A DNA stretch of 64,000 nt from Sphagnum compactum. Lineage: Eukaryota > Bryophyta > Sphagnopsida > Sphagnales. Each line of letters begins with the position of its first letter. Positions within the stretch are counted from its first letter, which is position 1. A program made the translations under genes and the position numbers. This document shows, piece after piece, positions 24,700 through 36,208 of this stretch. The notes beneath the pieces were generated by a model. That model searched no databases and was not told where the DNA came from. It saw only the letters and a program-made list of their open reading frames with translations. The stretch is from contig OZ234504.1 of NCBI GenBank assembly GCA_965153455.1, positions 2,418,001 through 2,482,000 on the forward strand, read 5' to 3'.

Positions 24700-26370
24700 G
24701 AATGGAAAAATTGTGCACCTATGGAGAATGTTCTTTTCTCTAGGAGTAGTTGTTGGGCCGCTAAACTCATTTAGAGTGTTTTCTATTACAACTAATTTCC
24801 TGTTGTTAATAGTGAAAGTGTCAAAGGACATTGTACCAAGTTAGGCCAGCCTAATTCCTTTGCAAGGCAGCTCCATTCACCCTTGAAAAAGACCAATTGA
24901 TAGGGGTGCTCCTTGACCAATACATAAAGCAAAATGCCACCTTTATCAACAAACTCAAGGTCAAAACTTGGCAACAAACGTAATTTGTCAAACAACCTTA
25001 GCTATTTTAGGCTGATATAGCTACCTGGCTTGCATCCACATTGTATTGCATGCCTTTCATCACCTGCAACCCTCTTTTGTCCTCTTTGAAATCTTTTCAA
25101 ATGACACATTCTGATTTTGAATGAGGAAAATAACTAAGAGCAAGCTCTTGGAATAGACATACATGCCGACAAGTGGGGTTGGTCAAAATAAGAAGACCCA
25201 TACCACAAGTGGGAGCTTTCGGAGGATTATTTCCTGTCTTGTGCAATAGTTTGTAGGCTCTTCCAAATCATCCTCACACAACAAAATAAGCCATGTGATC
25301 TTCCCTTCAACTATGTGACATTGTAATTTCTTTGTCCCCAAACACCCAAAGCTCTTGACCTTTGCATATGGGTATCCATGGTTGTGGTACCAACCTTCAA
25401 CTATTTCCTGAATGGTAGTCAACATTATGGCTGATAATTTTGCATTCATTTGTAACATCTTTGTCATGTGAATATCCATGTTTTTTGGAAAATGGCATGG
25501 AGTGCCAATAAACCATGCAAGCTTTCGATCATTACCCTCATCATTCCCTACATGATTACCATATCCAGGGCCCACATTCATACACTGGAATGCCACAATG
25601 GCAATGTAGTGCACTTCCTTGACCACAACAATAAGAATAATTCCATTTCCTAGAGGTTTATTTCACAATCCTTTCACACTCTTGTACAATTTGGTTGCTT
25701 TTAGTTTTAAGAGTGCCTCTTTGACATTTTCCTTTCCAATCCATTCCTTAGGAGTAATCCCTAGTCTCACATAAGCTACACTTCCCTCCTCTTCTCCTCC
25801 ACTCACATACCTTCAAAATCCACAAATCTTTTTAGCTCCCTTAGCATGATGCAAGGCTTTTCATCATGCTCCCTCCCAGCCGCATGATGAAAAACTTAGT
25901 GGTTGTTTTCCTTTCCAAGTTTAGGGTTTAGACATGAGTTGTTTCAAAGGTTTTTTCTCACGCACGTACACCTTGATGAAAAGACAAGGGTTTCAAAAGC
26001 TTTCTCACAACACTTACCTTTTGAATCTTCTTCCATGTTTACAACTTTCACATTTGAGCAAAGATATTTAGTTGTTAGTAGGATCCAGGTTGCTAGTTCC
26101 CATGTATTATTACTCCACATTTTTGCTACCATCTGCATCATCATCAACAAAAGTGCTTTCCTCTTCATGTCTTTTTGTTGTAATAGTATCCAAGGTTTCT
26201 ATCCACAGATCCCCACTACTACCATCATCTCCCCAAGGATTTCCACCACCCTTCCCACTCCCACCACTTCTCCCATTATCACCTCCTCCCGCTCCTCTTA
26301 CTCCTTTTCCTCCTCTTCCTCCTCCTTCTGCTATTAAGCAAGTTGCAACATTTCTAGCACTCCTCAAGCC
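24700..26370 (-). pseudogene. TOC75: Toc75-like plastid import channel gene, degenerate
   Basis: Toc75 is the beta-barrel pore of the outer-envelope protein import complex, with POTRA domains before the barrel. On the minus strand, in order, there is a Gly-rich stretch like that of Toc75 transit peptides (26330-26200). A POTRA1-like block follows (25790-25560, with KENVKEALLKLKATKLYKSV and then GNGIILIVVVKE). Next is a POTRA2/3 block (25560-25190) with EIVEGWYHNHGYPYAKV and LQCHIVEGKIT, which matches the family pattern W-Y-x-x-x-G-Y-x-x-A-x-V. The last block (25090-24700) includes GEWS and INNRKL, near the start of the barrel. Breaks include an in-frame TGA at 25665-25663, a TAA plus a one-base loss near 25.0 kb, and another frame change near 24.82 kb. 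The barrel itself is missing. It is a pseudogene unless sequencing errors are many. Confidence 0.68.
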
Positions 26371-27600
26371 ATCAAAGCTTCTCTAAATGGCTACTCTCAA
26401 TTTGTGGGCTTGTTGTTGCCATGTAGCTTTTGCTTGTCGAAACAAATTGGAGATGGGTGGTGGTGGTGGTGCATTGAGGTTTGCTATTCTTCTCCCAAAC
26501 CAACACAACATGATGGCGTACATCAGGGCTTGGGAAAAAAACCCACCCACTTTACAACAACAATAGTAGCATTTGTTCATGTGTGTGCGTGTGCGTGTGC
26601 GTCTTGTGAACAAACCTCTACTAACATTATAGCACTAGGTTTTCTGTTTTGAGCTCCAAACCTTAAATTGCGTAACTGCTTCGTGTCTAGGTGGAAGTGT
26701 TTTACACAATCTTGTCACAAAGTTCATAATTGTCACTCACAACAAATTTTGCCACAGATCCTGCCAGAGATTGACAAAGAAGTTATAAACAAGGATGTAA
26801 AGCTTGGTTGAAAAAGTGAATCCTTTTAACTTTTGCGATGGTTATCAAAACCTACAACGTTCAACTACCTAAAAACCTAATGTACTTAGGGTTACATCCA
26901 CCCAAACATGAAAAATTTGTATTTTGTGAACACTTGTCATCTTCACATTGGCCAATGATTAAGCCAAAATTTTATTCCCAAATCCAAATATTGCATAGTG
27001 TGTAATCTTTTCCCTATGGACAAAGCGAACAAAAAGCACATCATCACATAATAACTCTAACCCTATGTACTCAAACTATCAACATCTAAAATAAGAAATA
27101 TTCATTCAAACCAGCAAAAGAACAAGAGCTAAAATAGGAAATATTCCATGAAGTTCCTACCAAAATCAACTCATTGTCTCTCTCATACACATAAGTGCAA
27201 AATATACTAGGTATGCATCAAGGTACATAGATAAATAAATAAATAAATAAATAAATAAAAGAAAAACACTTGATAAGGGAACAAGAGGAAAAATAAAATA
27301 AAAATTGAAGTCCAAACAAAAAAATAACTAGTCTAAAAATGACAAAATTTGTTGGAAAAAAAAACACTGGTAACTAATGATGCCATAAAAAATAACCAAA
27401 ACAAAAAATCACTGGTTTAGGCCAAAGTTTTTTCTTCCCTTCAATTTAGTGATTTCTGAGAAAATTTTCAGAAATGGGAAAATTACTCAAATTTATAATA
27501 CAAAAACAAAAAAATTCACTCAACTTCTGGGGCCATCTGAAAATTTAAAAAAAAGTTATTTATTGGGTTTTAAAGAAAAGAACTTTAGAGCGAGTTAATT
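26371..27600. other. Intergenic DNA between the Toc75 relic and the SLH gene
   Basis: There are no supported genes. The minus-strand continuation above 26370 may hold the decayed N-terminus of the Toc75 relic. An (AAAT)n microsatellite of about 29 bases sits at 27231-27259, and the DNA turns CG-rich at about 27.6 kb, where the next promoter begins. Confidence 0.45.
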
Positions 27601-27935
27601 GACGGGACACGTGGAGAGTCCGTGCACTGGTACGCCATTTTGAGGCGACTGCCAATGGGACCTGGAATTTTGGCACCTCGATTACGACGTTCAACGTTCT
27701 TTGCTTGCCGGCTTCCTCTCTCTTCCTCTCCCGTTTTCCGCGTCGCTCGATTTCTCACCATTGGTGTCGCAAATCGGAGTATCGCAGGTCGAAATCGCAG
27801 CTGTATCGTGTGTCAAGGAGATTTCAAGCTCCGCGATTTGACGAGAGCTTTCTTTTGATCGTCTTCTCGGCGAAAATGATGTAGTGAACCGCATTCCTGG
27901 GTTTTTTCCCCTGCTGGAACCTCCTCGTCTTCCAG
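27601..27935 (+). promoter_or_regulatory. Putative promoter and non-coding first exon of the SLH-domain gene
   Basis: A CG-rich island starts with a G-box (CACGTG, at about 27608) in GACACGTGGAG and includes a pyrimidine-rich string around 27710-27745, typical of plant transcription starts. It ends at a strong donor, CTTCCAG|GTACGTCC, after 27935. No long coding frame continues through it, so I infer a 5' UTR exon followed by an intron reaching to about 28.75 kb. Confidence 0.45.
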
Positions 27936-28109
27936 GTACGTCCATCTTTGCTGCAGGCGATCAAGAGGACGGTCTTCTTCGGTCGTTAGTCTTTAAGAAT
28001 TGCTTTCGTCGTTCGTTTTCTGCTGCCTTTCTCCTTTCTACCTCGTTGCAGTTTTAGGTATTTTCAGTATGTATGCATCTTCGAAAAAATGTTGTTGTTG
28101 TCGTTGGTG

Positions 28110-28136
28110 TTGTTTTTTTTTTTTTTTTTTTTTTTG
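28110..28136 (+). repeat. Poly-T tract
   Basis: A run of more than 20 T lies in the putative 5' UTR intron. On the other strand it gives a false poly-Lys frame. Confidence 0.9.
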
Positions 28137-28452
28137 GGCGGTAATAATGTGCAGTTTGGAAGTTCGCGGATTTTGTTCTTCTTGTAGTAGGAATGTGCAT
28201 TTTGGTTGATAGGTTTTTTTTTTCCCCCCTCTGCGGGAGACTGTTTTTTTGTCTTGTGGTGGTGGTTTTGACTCGTAGTAAATCTTGCTCGGTGTCTTCA
28301 AGTAAAGCAGTTTTGGCAGTAATAATGTGCATTTTGGAAGTTTGCAGAGATGTTCTTCTTTTGTAGTAGGAATGTGCATTTGGTCGGTGGTCCTGAGACA
28401 GCAGCATTGGGATGAAGGAATTCTTTGGCAAATGTGTTGTAATCTTCTAAGA

Positions 28453-28625
28453 CCTGTTATGTGCTTTGCCTGCTTGCACACTTGGTTGGAATGGCTGCCA
28501 CATCCTCCTGTTATGTACTTGTGTGCTGGCACACATGGGTGGAATGGGTTCCACATGCTCCTGTCATGTGCTTGCTTGCTTGCGCACATGGGTGGAATGT
28601 GTGCCACATCCTCCTGTTATGTGCT
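28453..28625 (+). repeat. Tandem array, three units of ~53-54 bp
   Basis: Units begin CCTGTTATGTGCTT at 28453, 28507, 28560 and partially at 28613. Each continues with TGCACACATGGGTGGAATG and then CCACATCCT. The array lies inside the putative 5' UTR intron of the SLH gene. Just upstream, a 60-70 base block (AATAATGTGCA..TTTGGAAGTT..TAGTAGGAATGTGCA) is itself duplicated at 28143 and 28320. Confidence 0.85.
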
Positions 28626-29012
28626 TCAAAAGCTGAGTCCTTTTTGGAGCTGGGTGCAGACTTGGTATTAGGGCTATGATATCAAGGGTATGGGAATTCA
28701 TGACTCTTTTGTTGAATCTTAAATCCTCCAGTGCAGATTGCAGGCTGCCACAGCCACAGGATGAACTGGGCAATGAGCTTTACTTGATGCTGTGTGCATA
28801 TAATAGACAAAGAGAATTGGGTTTTGGTTGACAAACTGAGCTGTCACGGAGCTGGTTACAGCTTTCTACTGACTTCTAAGCCAATTCCGCCACTGCTCTT
28901 TTTCAATGCTCTGATAACTCCACCAGAAACTGTTGAGAAGCTTCTTCTCACATTCTCCTGGCAAGTACGACACTTGGAGGAGGAAAACACAAAGAGTAGT
29001 AGTATTGCAGTG

Positions 29013-32000
29013 ATGATGGCATTTGCAATGGGATCCCTTCCGACTTCATTGTGCCTGTCACATAAGCCACTATATCTCGGGCTATGCTATTCACCTTTGC
29101 TCAAAGGACCAACATTCCATGGGTATGTTGGAGCTGCTCCCCTGTGCCCTGCCGTCCAATGCACTGCTCATGAGGAAAGCGACACATTGGTGCAGGAAGA
29201 GAAGCATCACAAGGAGGTGGAAAGGAGCCCTTCATGGTCAGATCATGACACTCCTACTACTCCTGCTCCTGTTGCTCAACCTCCCCCCTTGCCAGACCGG
29301 TATGCTGGTTGGCCACCTTTTGACTCTGACCCCAAAGGGTCATGGGAAGCAGGTGCGCTTTTCTCAAGAGAATCCTTTAAATGTGTGCTTTTCTCATGCT
29401 TTTTCCATTCACTGTACCTAGGATGGTTTTCCTTCTAGCATATTGTTCCTCTTCCAGCTCTGCCTTACAACTACAAGGTTGAAGAATGTGGGGTGCTATC
29501 ATGATGGTCTCGTAGTACCTGAAGTCATCATGCCCACAATTGAGAGATTCAGATTGTCTTAAGATTAGCTCATTATTTGATATACTGGTCAGATGAGACA
29601 TTGGCAGTGTTGGAACAAACTCTATACACAATTGTTATCAAAGGATGTACAATGGGTGTCTGTGAGTAGGATGTTTTCCAGAGCTTTGTAACAAAAACAG
29701 AATAGGTCATCTGCCATGAGAATGGGTAGCAATTGTAAGTTGGGTTTTGTGCCAAAAACAAGATGGATTGGTAGACTCTCACAAAAAAGCTGCTGCTAGT
29801 TGTGCAGGTTTGCTAAAAGTTGGGGCAGGATTTATGCTTGCAATTGGCTTCTCTTTTGCAGCATACTCTGCTTACTCAAGATTTGGTAATTCTAACATCT
29901 TTTGTTGTTTGTCTTCTGATCCTCTATTCATAGACAACTGTTCTTGAAAGCTGGCATTAGTTCTAAGTCTCTTCTTGCAAAGTGTAGCCTTTGTAAATGG
30001 CATGTTGTTCATCTGCAGTAAAATGTTTGTGGGTTATGCTCCAACTTTGAATGTTTTTTTCCTTAAAAGAAGATTATGGGTTACATGAATTGTTCTGTGA
30101 TTGATTCTGATCACTTCCAGTGTGTTTAAAAAGGTGGGAAGAGACAAATAGGTGTCGCGCCTTTGATGATGCAACAACAGCAAGCTTCCATTGCTGAAGA
30201 ATCAGAATCTCTGGATGCTTCCAGCAACAAGGACATCATTGCTGAATCTGTAGAAGAACCAAAGTATGACTTGCAGAAAGAGAGAGAGGTACTGGATTCT
30301 GAAATAGAGGCTGCTTCTGATGGGTCACGGACTGAACCTGGCCAAGGTCAAGGTCCTGAGTCTAGAGAGGAGGTTCCAGTCTTTAGTTTTGGTGGTGAGG
30401 CAGGAGCTCTTTCTGATACTGCATCTGATGACGTATATCGTGAACAGAATCCAATCAAAGGTTACCCTTCCATCACCAATGCAAATATCAAGGTGGATAC
30501 TCGAGATGCTGAGAAAGAGGCACAAAATGCTGCTTCTGAGCCCACGGTGGAATCCGCAGAGAAGACTGATTTGCCATCTCAGAGTGCTGTCTCTTCACCA
30601 TCATTTGAGACTGCAGCTGTATCCAGAGTGCATACCCCAGCTTCCACTCAACAGGATGAGATTCAGGAGGGACATTCTATCAGTATTCAGCTTACTGACT
30701 TTAAGAAAGGGTCAGACATTTCTTCATCTATTGTGAAGGCCATCAACCCACAAGCTGGGGTTAAAGAACAGGGTCCTCTGGAGGAAGTGAATCTAGTTGA
30801 AGGACCGGTGACCAAAGGCCAATGGCATCAGGCCCTTGATGAACCTGCCATTTCCAGTAGATCTGCAGTGAACTTGCAGCTTGCTCCAAATAAGGAGGCA
30901 AAGACTGGTGTTGACAGTCCAGCTGATGAATCAAATGATACAAAAGGCAACAGCATCAAAGTTGATCAAACTTTCAGGGGGGCCGACCTTTTGCGGTCTA
31001 GCTCTGTTTACATTCCTGCTCCATTATCTGCTGCTGCGGCTGCAAAATCAAGTCCAGGGAAGGTTGTGATTCCTGCTGTGGTTGATCAGATGCAGCAGCA
31101 TGCATTAGAAGCACTGCAGGCACTGAAGGTGGGTTTTACTTGTCTGTCCGTTCATCTGATTACAGTACATGGCAGTATGGGCATTCTTTCAGGTATATGG
31201 AAACAATCTCCTGTGTTCACAACGTTTGATCACTTGTGCAGGTGATGGACCCAGATGTTGTGGCAGGGGATATATGTACAAGGCGGGAGTATGCACGTTG
31301 GTTGATTGCATCAAGTGGCAGATTAGCAAGGTATTCCAGACACACTGTACATTGTGTGCAACAATGACATGCTTCTCTTGAGCCTGCTTGAAGTTGTTAG
31401 GAAGATGATTGATGACCCTTGGACACCATTCGGACATGATACTTCAAGGTGATATACTTTGACACAAGCAGCCTTGATGAGTTTGAAGGCATATCTGCTA
31501 ACAAGGACCACTGGTGTTGTTTGCAGGAGCACTGCTCACAAAGTCTTTCCAGCCATGTACATTGAGAATGTGACCCAACATGCATTTGATGATCTTTCTG
31601 CTGAAGACCCAGATTTTCCCTTTATCCAAGGTCAAGCAACCACCTTTCATCCTCTTTGTTTACAGTAAGAGATTTGAAGTCTCTTCTAAGCTCTTTCTTT
31701 CTCCTGGAACTTTGCTTTGGTGTATTGCAGCTGGATGAGGAGCTTTTATCAGATGTCAGATGATTGTTGGATTTGTCAAGAGACCTGAAAACTGTCTCAA
31801 CCAAGGAAAATCCTAGGCGGCCAAACTGGTATATTAGTAGTAGGAACTTTCACAAGGTGACTTTGTTGGGTACATTTTTGTAAACAGCTGAATGTTGTGT
31901 TGGAGGGTTGCTTGCTGACAGGCCTAGCAGAAGCAGGATTGATTTCAAGTAATCTGTCCAAAACAGGTGTGGTGGAAAAGGGCATGCAATCTGGTGTGTT

Positions 32001-34363
32001 CTTTGAACCCGACAGGTACTCTTATATACTCTAGATGAGATACTACCAGAATGTCCCAAGTTGTGAATTTACCAGTGTCATGCATACAGAAGTGATTGCA
32101 CCTTGTGTTCCCATGCTGCCAATTACCACAGTGTGGATATCCAACCCAAAATGTATGCATACACAAAACAGGCATATAGTTTATCAGCCTTAAGAAAGAC
32201 TCACTTATTGGTTTCCATTTGCATCATTTGCAGGCCCCTTTCAAGACAAGACCTTGTGACCTGGAAAGTGGCACTTGATAGGCACCAGCTCTCCACTATT
32301 GATAAGGAGGTATGGGAAAGTTCATGCAAATAGCCTATGAGAGAGGTTGGGTAGGATATCATGGTGCACCATCATGATATATGTAATTGTGCAAAGTAGT
32401 TGTTAGCAAACTACTTGGGTACCAGAATAACACTTTCAGCAAACTTTCCACTTGTGAGAATTGAGTCTTTTCAGATAGTTCTCTGCCCACTTTTGGTGTT
32501 CTGTTTGTTGGCATCCTCGTTGTGAGAGATGGGGCTTGCCTTGCATGCAGGCTCTTCAAAAAGAATCTGGTTTTGTTGATGTTGACCAAATTCAAGAAGA
32601 TGCGTGGCCAGCACTGATGGCTGATCTAACTGTGGCCAAGCCTTCTATCATAGCCTCTGCATTTGGTATGCTACCTTTTTACCTGCCTTTCTTTCCAAGA
32701 TAAACGTGAAAGTAAGAACCAGCACAGTGCAATCAGTACAGAAATTTCTGCAGACAGAATGGGGTTCATTCTCAGAGGAAATGATGGCACTAAAATTCTT
32801 GTATGAGTACTTCATACTAAATTCTATGCCATGACTAGTGGATCTATTGATTGTTCTGTACATGCTGTTTGTGCCCAGAACAATGAAAGTTGCAGTTTTC
32901 ACTTGTCTTTTACTTCTGCTGCTGCTGTTTTTACAAGTGGGTTTCCATGTGGGTGGCTGTGATTCCATGGTACGTGCACCACCCTACATTGAATTCTGCT
33001 TTTTGATTACTGTTGCATTGATCCTCAACACAGGGTTCACAAGAAGGTTTCAACCTGAGAAGCCTACCACAAAAGGCCAAGCTGCTATAGCTCTTGCTTC
33101 TGGGGATGCTGCAGACAATGTTGCTGAGGAGTTAGCAAGGCTTGAAGCTGAGGCAATGGCAGAAAAGGCTGTTGCTGCTGATATTGCCATGGAACTCCAT
33201 GCACGAAGCGACATCAGTGACGATTTCAACAAGCAGCTTCAAGCAGAGAAAGAGAAGAGAGAGCAGGCGGAGAAGTTGATTGAGGAAGTCAGGTCTGAGT
33301 TGCAGAAAGCCAAGGCTGAAAGGGATGAGGAAAGATACTCAGTTCTGAAAGACAGGGCAACGCTCGACTCTGAGAAGGAGCTCTTGAACGTTTTGAGACA
33401 GCAGGTTGATGAACAACTACAGGCATTTTCAGGCCTGCGAGTTGAAGTTGCTGCTGAGAAAGAGAGGCTGGAAAAGCTCCGTGTTGAGAGAGAGGAACAA
33501 CTTAAAGCGATATCTAATTATAAGCTTGAACTTGAAGTGGAGAGACGAGCTCTTACACTAGTCAGGTTTGTATGTTCACAAACCCTTAAAAATTCTCCTC
33601 AAGAAATTTGCACTTGGGTATCACCAAATGTAGTTCTAAGGTGCAGTTTCATCAATCTGGGTTATAGTCAGTTCTGGAGTTTTGTGCCAAATATCATGGC
33701 TCTGGTAGGAGCACTTGTTTGCCCTGTTTCTTGTGAATGTGAGGTCATCTGTGTGTTTTTCTCATCATCACCATTGTGTGCAGATCATGGGCAGAGGATG
33801 AAGCCAAGCAGGCACAAGCACAAGGTCAAATCCTGGAGGAAGCTAGGAAGCGCTGGGAGAATCAAGGTTTTGAAGTGGACACTGCCCTCAACAAAGATAA
33901 CAACCCAGAGCAAAACAAGGACATTAGACGTGAACTTGAAGACCTATTTCAGCAGCGACCACAGCAGGATGTTGTGGGGGAGGACCTCAAGTCTCAAGTC
34001 AATGATGCAATAATCAAATCATGGCAGGCCACTACAAGTGTCTTTTACAGTCTTCTTCACAGGGTTTCGAGTTTTCTCCAAGAGTTTGGCAAGAAGGTGA
34101 ATCTACTGCAGAATAACGTCATGTCCAGTGCAGGTGAGAGAGTGCAACATGTCCAGGAAGCTGTGGGTAAGAGCACACAAGATGTCCAAGCAGCTGTTGG
34201 TGAAAGAGTGCAAGGTGTTCAAGCTGCAGTGGGCAGTAAAGCTCAAAATTTACAAGCAACTGTAGCTACAATGTCGACAAATTTTGCGGTACGTTCAAAG
34301 AAATTTGCTGATAACTGCAAAGGGGAGGCTGAAAAGTTGGCACAGCGGTTCAAGCATGAGTGA
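29013..34363 (+). CDS. Plastid-type membrane protein with S-layer homology (SLH) repeats and coiled coil, 10 exons
   Basis: The exons are 29013-29352, 29763-29885, 30134-31128, 31242-31330, 31527-31630, 31922-32015, 32234-32309, 32551-32665, 33034-33565 and 33784-34363. All are GT..AG, in phase, for 1015 aa. It matches the plant family of the Arabidopsis SLH proteins At5g23890/At5g52410, whose exact function is poorly known. Residues 1 to about 110 are transit-peptide-like and Pro-rich. A membrane segment lies at about 133-150 (VGAGFMLAIGFSFAAYSAYS). An acidic low-complexity region covers 155-480. Three SLH-like repeats cover about 487-680, with REYARWLIASSGRLAR, RPLSRQDLVTWKVAL and GFTRRFQPEKPTTKGQAAIA. 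A long coiled coil covers about 680-880. The C-tail is amphipathic with repeated GERVQ.VQ/AAVG units. ATG 29013 is the first Met of the transit-like part, but the frame is open further upstream. The exon 3 acceptor could instead be at 30152. Confidence 0.88.
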
Positions 34364-35324
34364 TAGGATCTTTCCTCCTGACAGAAGACACCAGGTTTGT
34401 GTCTTTGTCAAAACAACTTAGGTTTCTTCACATTTTTGGCATTCACTGTCGTTGTCTTGCCCATTTCTTTTCTCTTACTAGGTGTACCTATTGAAGTGCA
34501 AGCAAAGCCAATGTTAATCATGAGCTGTTTTGGTGAGCCCTCATGTCATGGCCAAATGCACTTTTCATGTAGCTTTATTTTTCATCTGGTGCATTACAGC
34601 TTATCATACCAACACCCTAGTTAGTCCTCATGGCTGCTGACCACCTTGTGAATGGGTTTAAACCACTCCAGGTGCATTGGTGTAAACCATAAAATATGCA
34701 ATCCAACTATGGTTGGGTCTAGATGATAGGATGAAATAGTCATGACCGGTGAGAGAATTTGTAAACTTGGGATGACACCCAGACACCCAGACACATTGTA
34801 ATCATCAGTAGACAACAACCTCAAAGTCTTCCCCCTAACCTGTTTTTGCAGTTGGATGATCAATAGTGTTTTTCCCCTTTTCTTAAAACTTGGGTGTTTG
34901 TTTTGGGAGTCATCCTCTTGACAGTGGGTTAGTACAGGAGTGGCTGATTCTGTGCTTCTTTTAAAGTGCTTTGTAGACTAATACAGTTTGAGAGATGGAC
35001 AATTTGCATTGATCGAGGTGAAGTGCACACAACACTACATGCCAGTTAGGAACAAGAAAAATGACCCTACTTATCCAGTTTTGATTGGTGCTTCTGATCT
35101 GGAATAGACCAAAGATCCTCTTTGAAGAAGTTTTGTATACCTTATTCGTAGATCCAATATCACGACTCTGGATGTTAGCTGAGAGGGTTAGAGGACATAC
35201 TTATGTGGGAGACAAATTAGGAATTTGAGCTGGTGCAATTCCAGCTCAAAGAACTACCAGTACGAGTTAGATTTATCCATGTCCCTGCCATTAGCATAGG
35301 TTGAAAATGATGACAGACAAATGT
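34364..35324. other. 3' flank of the SLH gene
   Basis: Non-coding. The first few hundred bases should hold the 3' UTR. No repeat or gene is recognised. Confidence 0.4.
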
Positions 35325-35895
35325 AGGAATAGAAATTCTGCTCAGCCAAGCTAAAAGTCTCAAGTTTTGTTCTTTGGGGGGAATGGTTTTGAATTTCTGT
35401 TCCCATTGTCTCCACATCAAGTTCCCAAGAGGTTCTCAACAAGTTCTCAAAGGGTTCCTAAAGTTTTCAATGTGTTCCCAATGGCACCACACTTTTATCC
35501 CATATGCTTTGTCAAAGTTATCCTCTTTGTCATGCATATAGGTGTTATGCAAGACAAAGGGGAGGTACTTTATATTTTTATGTTGAGAGTTGAAACTTGT
35601 ATTTTGGGGAGCCTCCAAAGTGAGCTGTTTCTCTTGTTAGTTTTTGTGGAATTCCTTTGTTAGGAAGAGTTTCCTCCATAGTCAGACTGAATTTCTAAAT
35701 GAGAACACGGTGGTGAACATTGGGAACTTGGGCAACATGCTAGAAACTTTGATAGGAACAAATTGAGAACTTACGGGAACACATTGTGGACAACAAAAAC
35801 ATCCCCTCCCCTGCCCCTCGCCCCCCAATTGGACCCCCTTGTGGGCATGCTGACTCACCTCATGGCTGAGCTGAATTTCCATTCCCGAGTGTGTT
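35325..35895. repeat. Possible fold-back element
   Basis: The outer ends are inverted copies: GGAATAGAAATTCTGCTCAG on the left, and on the right the complement of GGAATGGAAATTCAGCTCAG. Inside, strings rich in GTTCCCAA and GTTCTCAA on the left (35400-35490) are mirrored by GAGAAC/GGGAAC strings on the right (35700-35790). The match is imperfect, so this could be an old MITE-like element or a local inverted duplication. Confidence 0.45.
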
Positions 35896-35984
35896 CATCA
35901 CCTATTTTGGCGTAGGTTAATGACAAGGGGATGAAGTCTGGAAACATGGTGGGAATGTTATGATAGCTGATCATTACCATACAC

Positions 35985-36208
35985 GTTGAAGGCCATTGAA
36001 ATCACTCACTTGATTGAAATTTGGTGTTGATCATTACAATTTCAATTAGATCTCCAACAGTTGAAGGCCATTGAAATCATTCACTTGAAATTTGGGGGGG
36101 GTTGATCATTATAATGTCAAATAGATCTCCAACAGTTGAAGGCCATTGAAATCATTCGCTTGAAATTTGAGGTTGATCATTATAATTTCAATTAGATCTC
36201 CAACAGTG
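35985..36208 (+). repeat. Tandem array, three units of ~75 bp
   Basis: Units start at 35985, 36060 and 36135 with GTTGAAGGCCATTGAAATC, then CTTGAAATTTG, TTGATCATTA and AGATCTCCAACA. The units are nearly identical, implying recent duplication. Confidence 0.92.

Noticed and set aside
25903-26386. Plus-strand Ser/Pro-rich open frames
   Set aside because: They are the reverse strand of the Gly-rich part of the Toc75-like relic.
28038-28607. 189-codon minus-strand open frame with a poly-Lys run
   Set aside because: It is antisense to a poly-T tract and tandem repeats in the SLH gene's putative first intron. The composition is low-complexity and no protein is recognised.
32838-33030. Open frame with a Leu-rich membrane-like stretch in front of SLH exon 9
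   Set aside because: It is the last part of intron 8 reading open into the exon; the CACAG|GG acceptor at 33034 keeps the family frame.
8856-36208. Direct repeats considered as CRISPR
   Set aside because: The units are contiguous tandem repeats with no unique spacers, in a plant nuclear genome.
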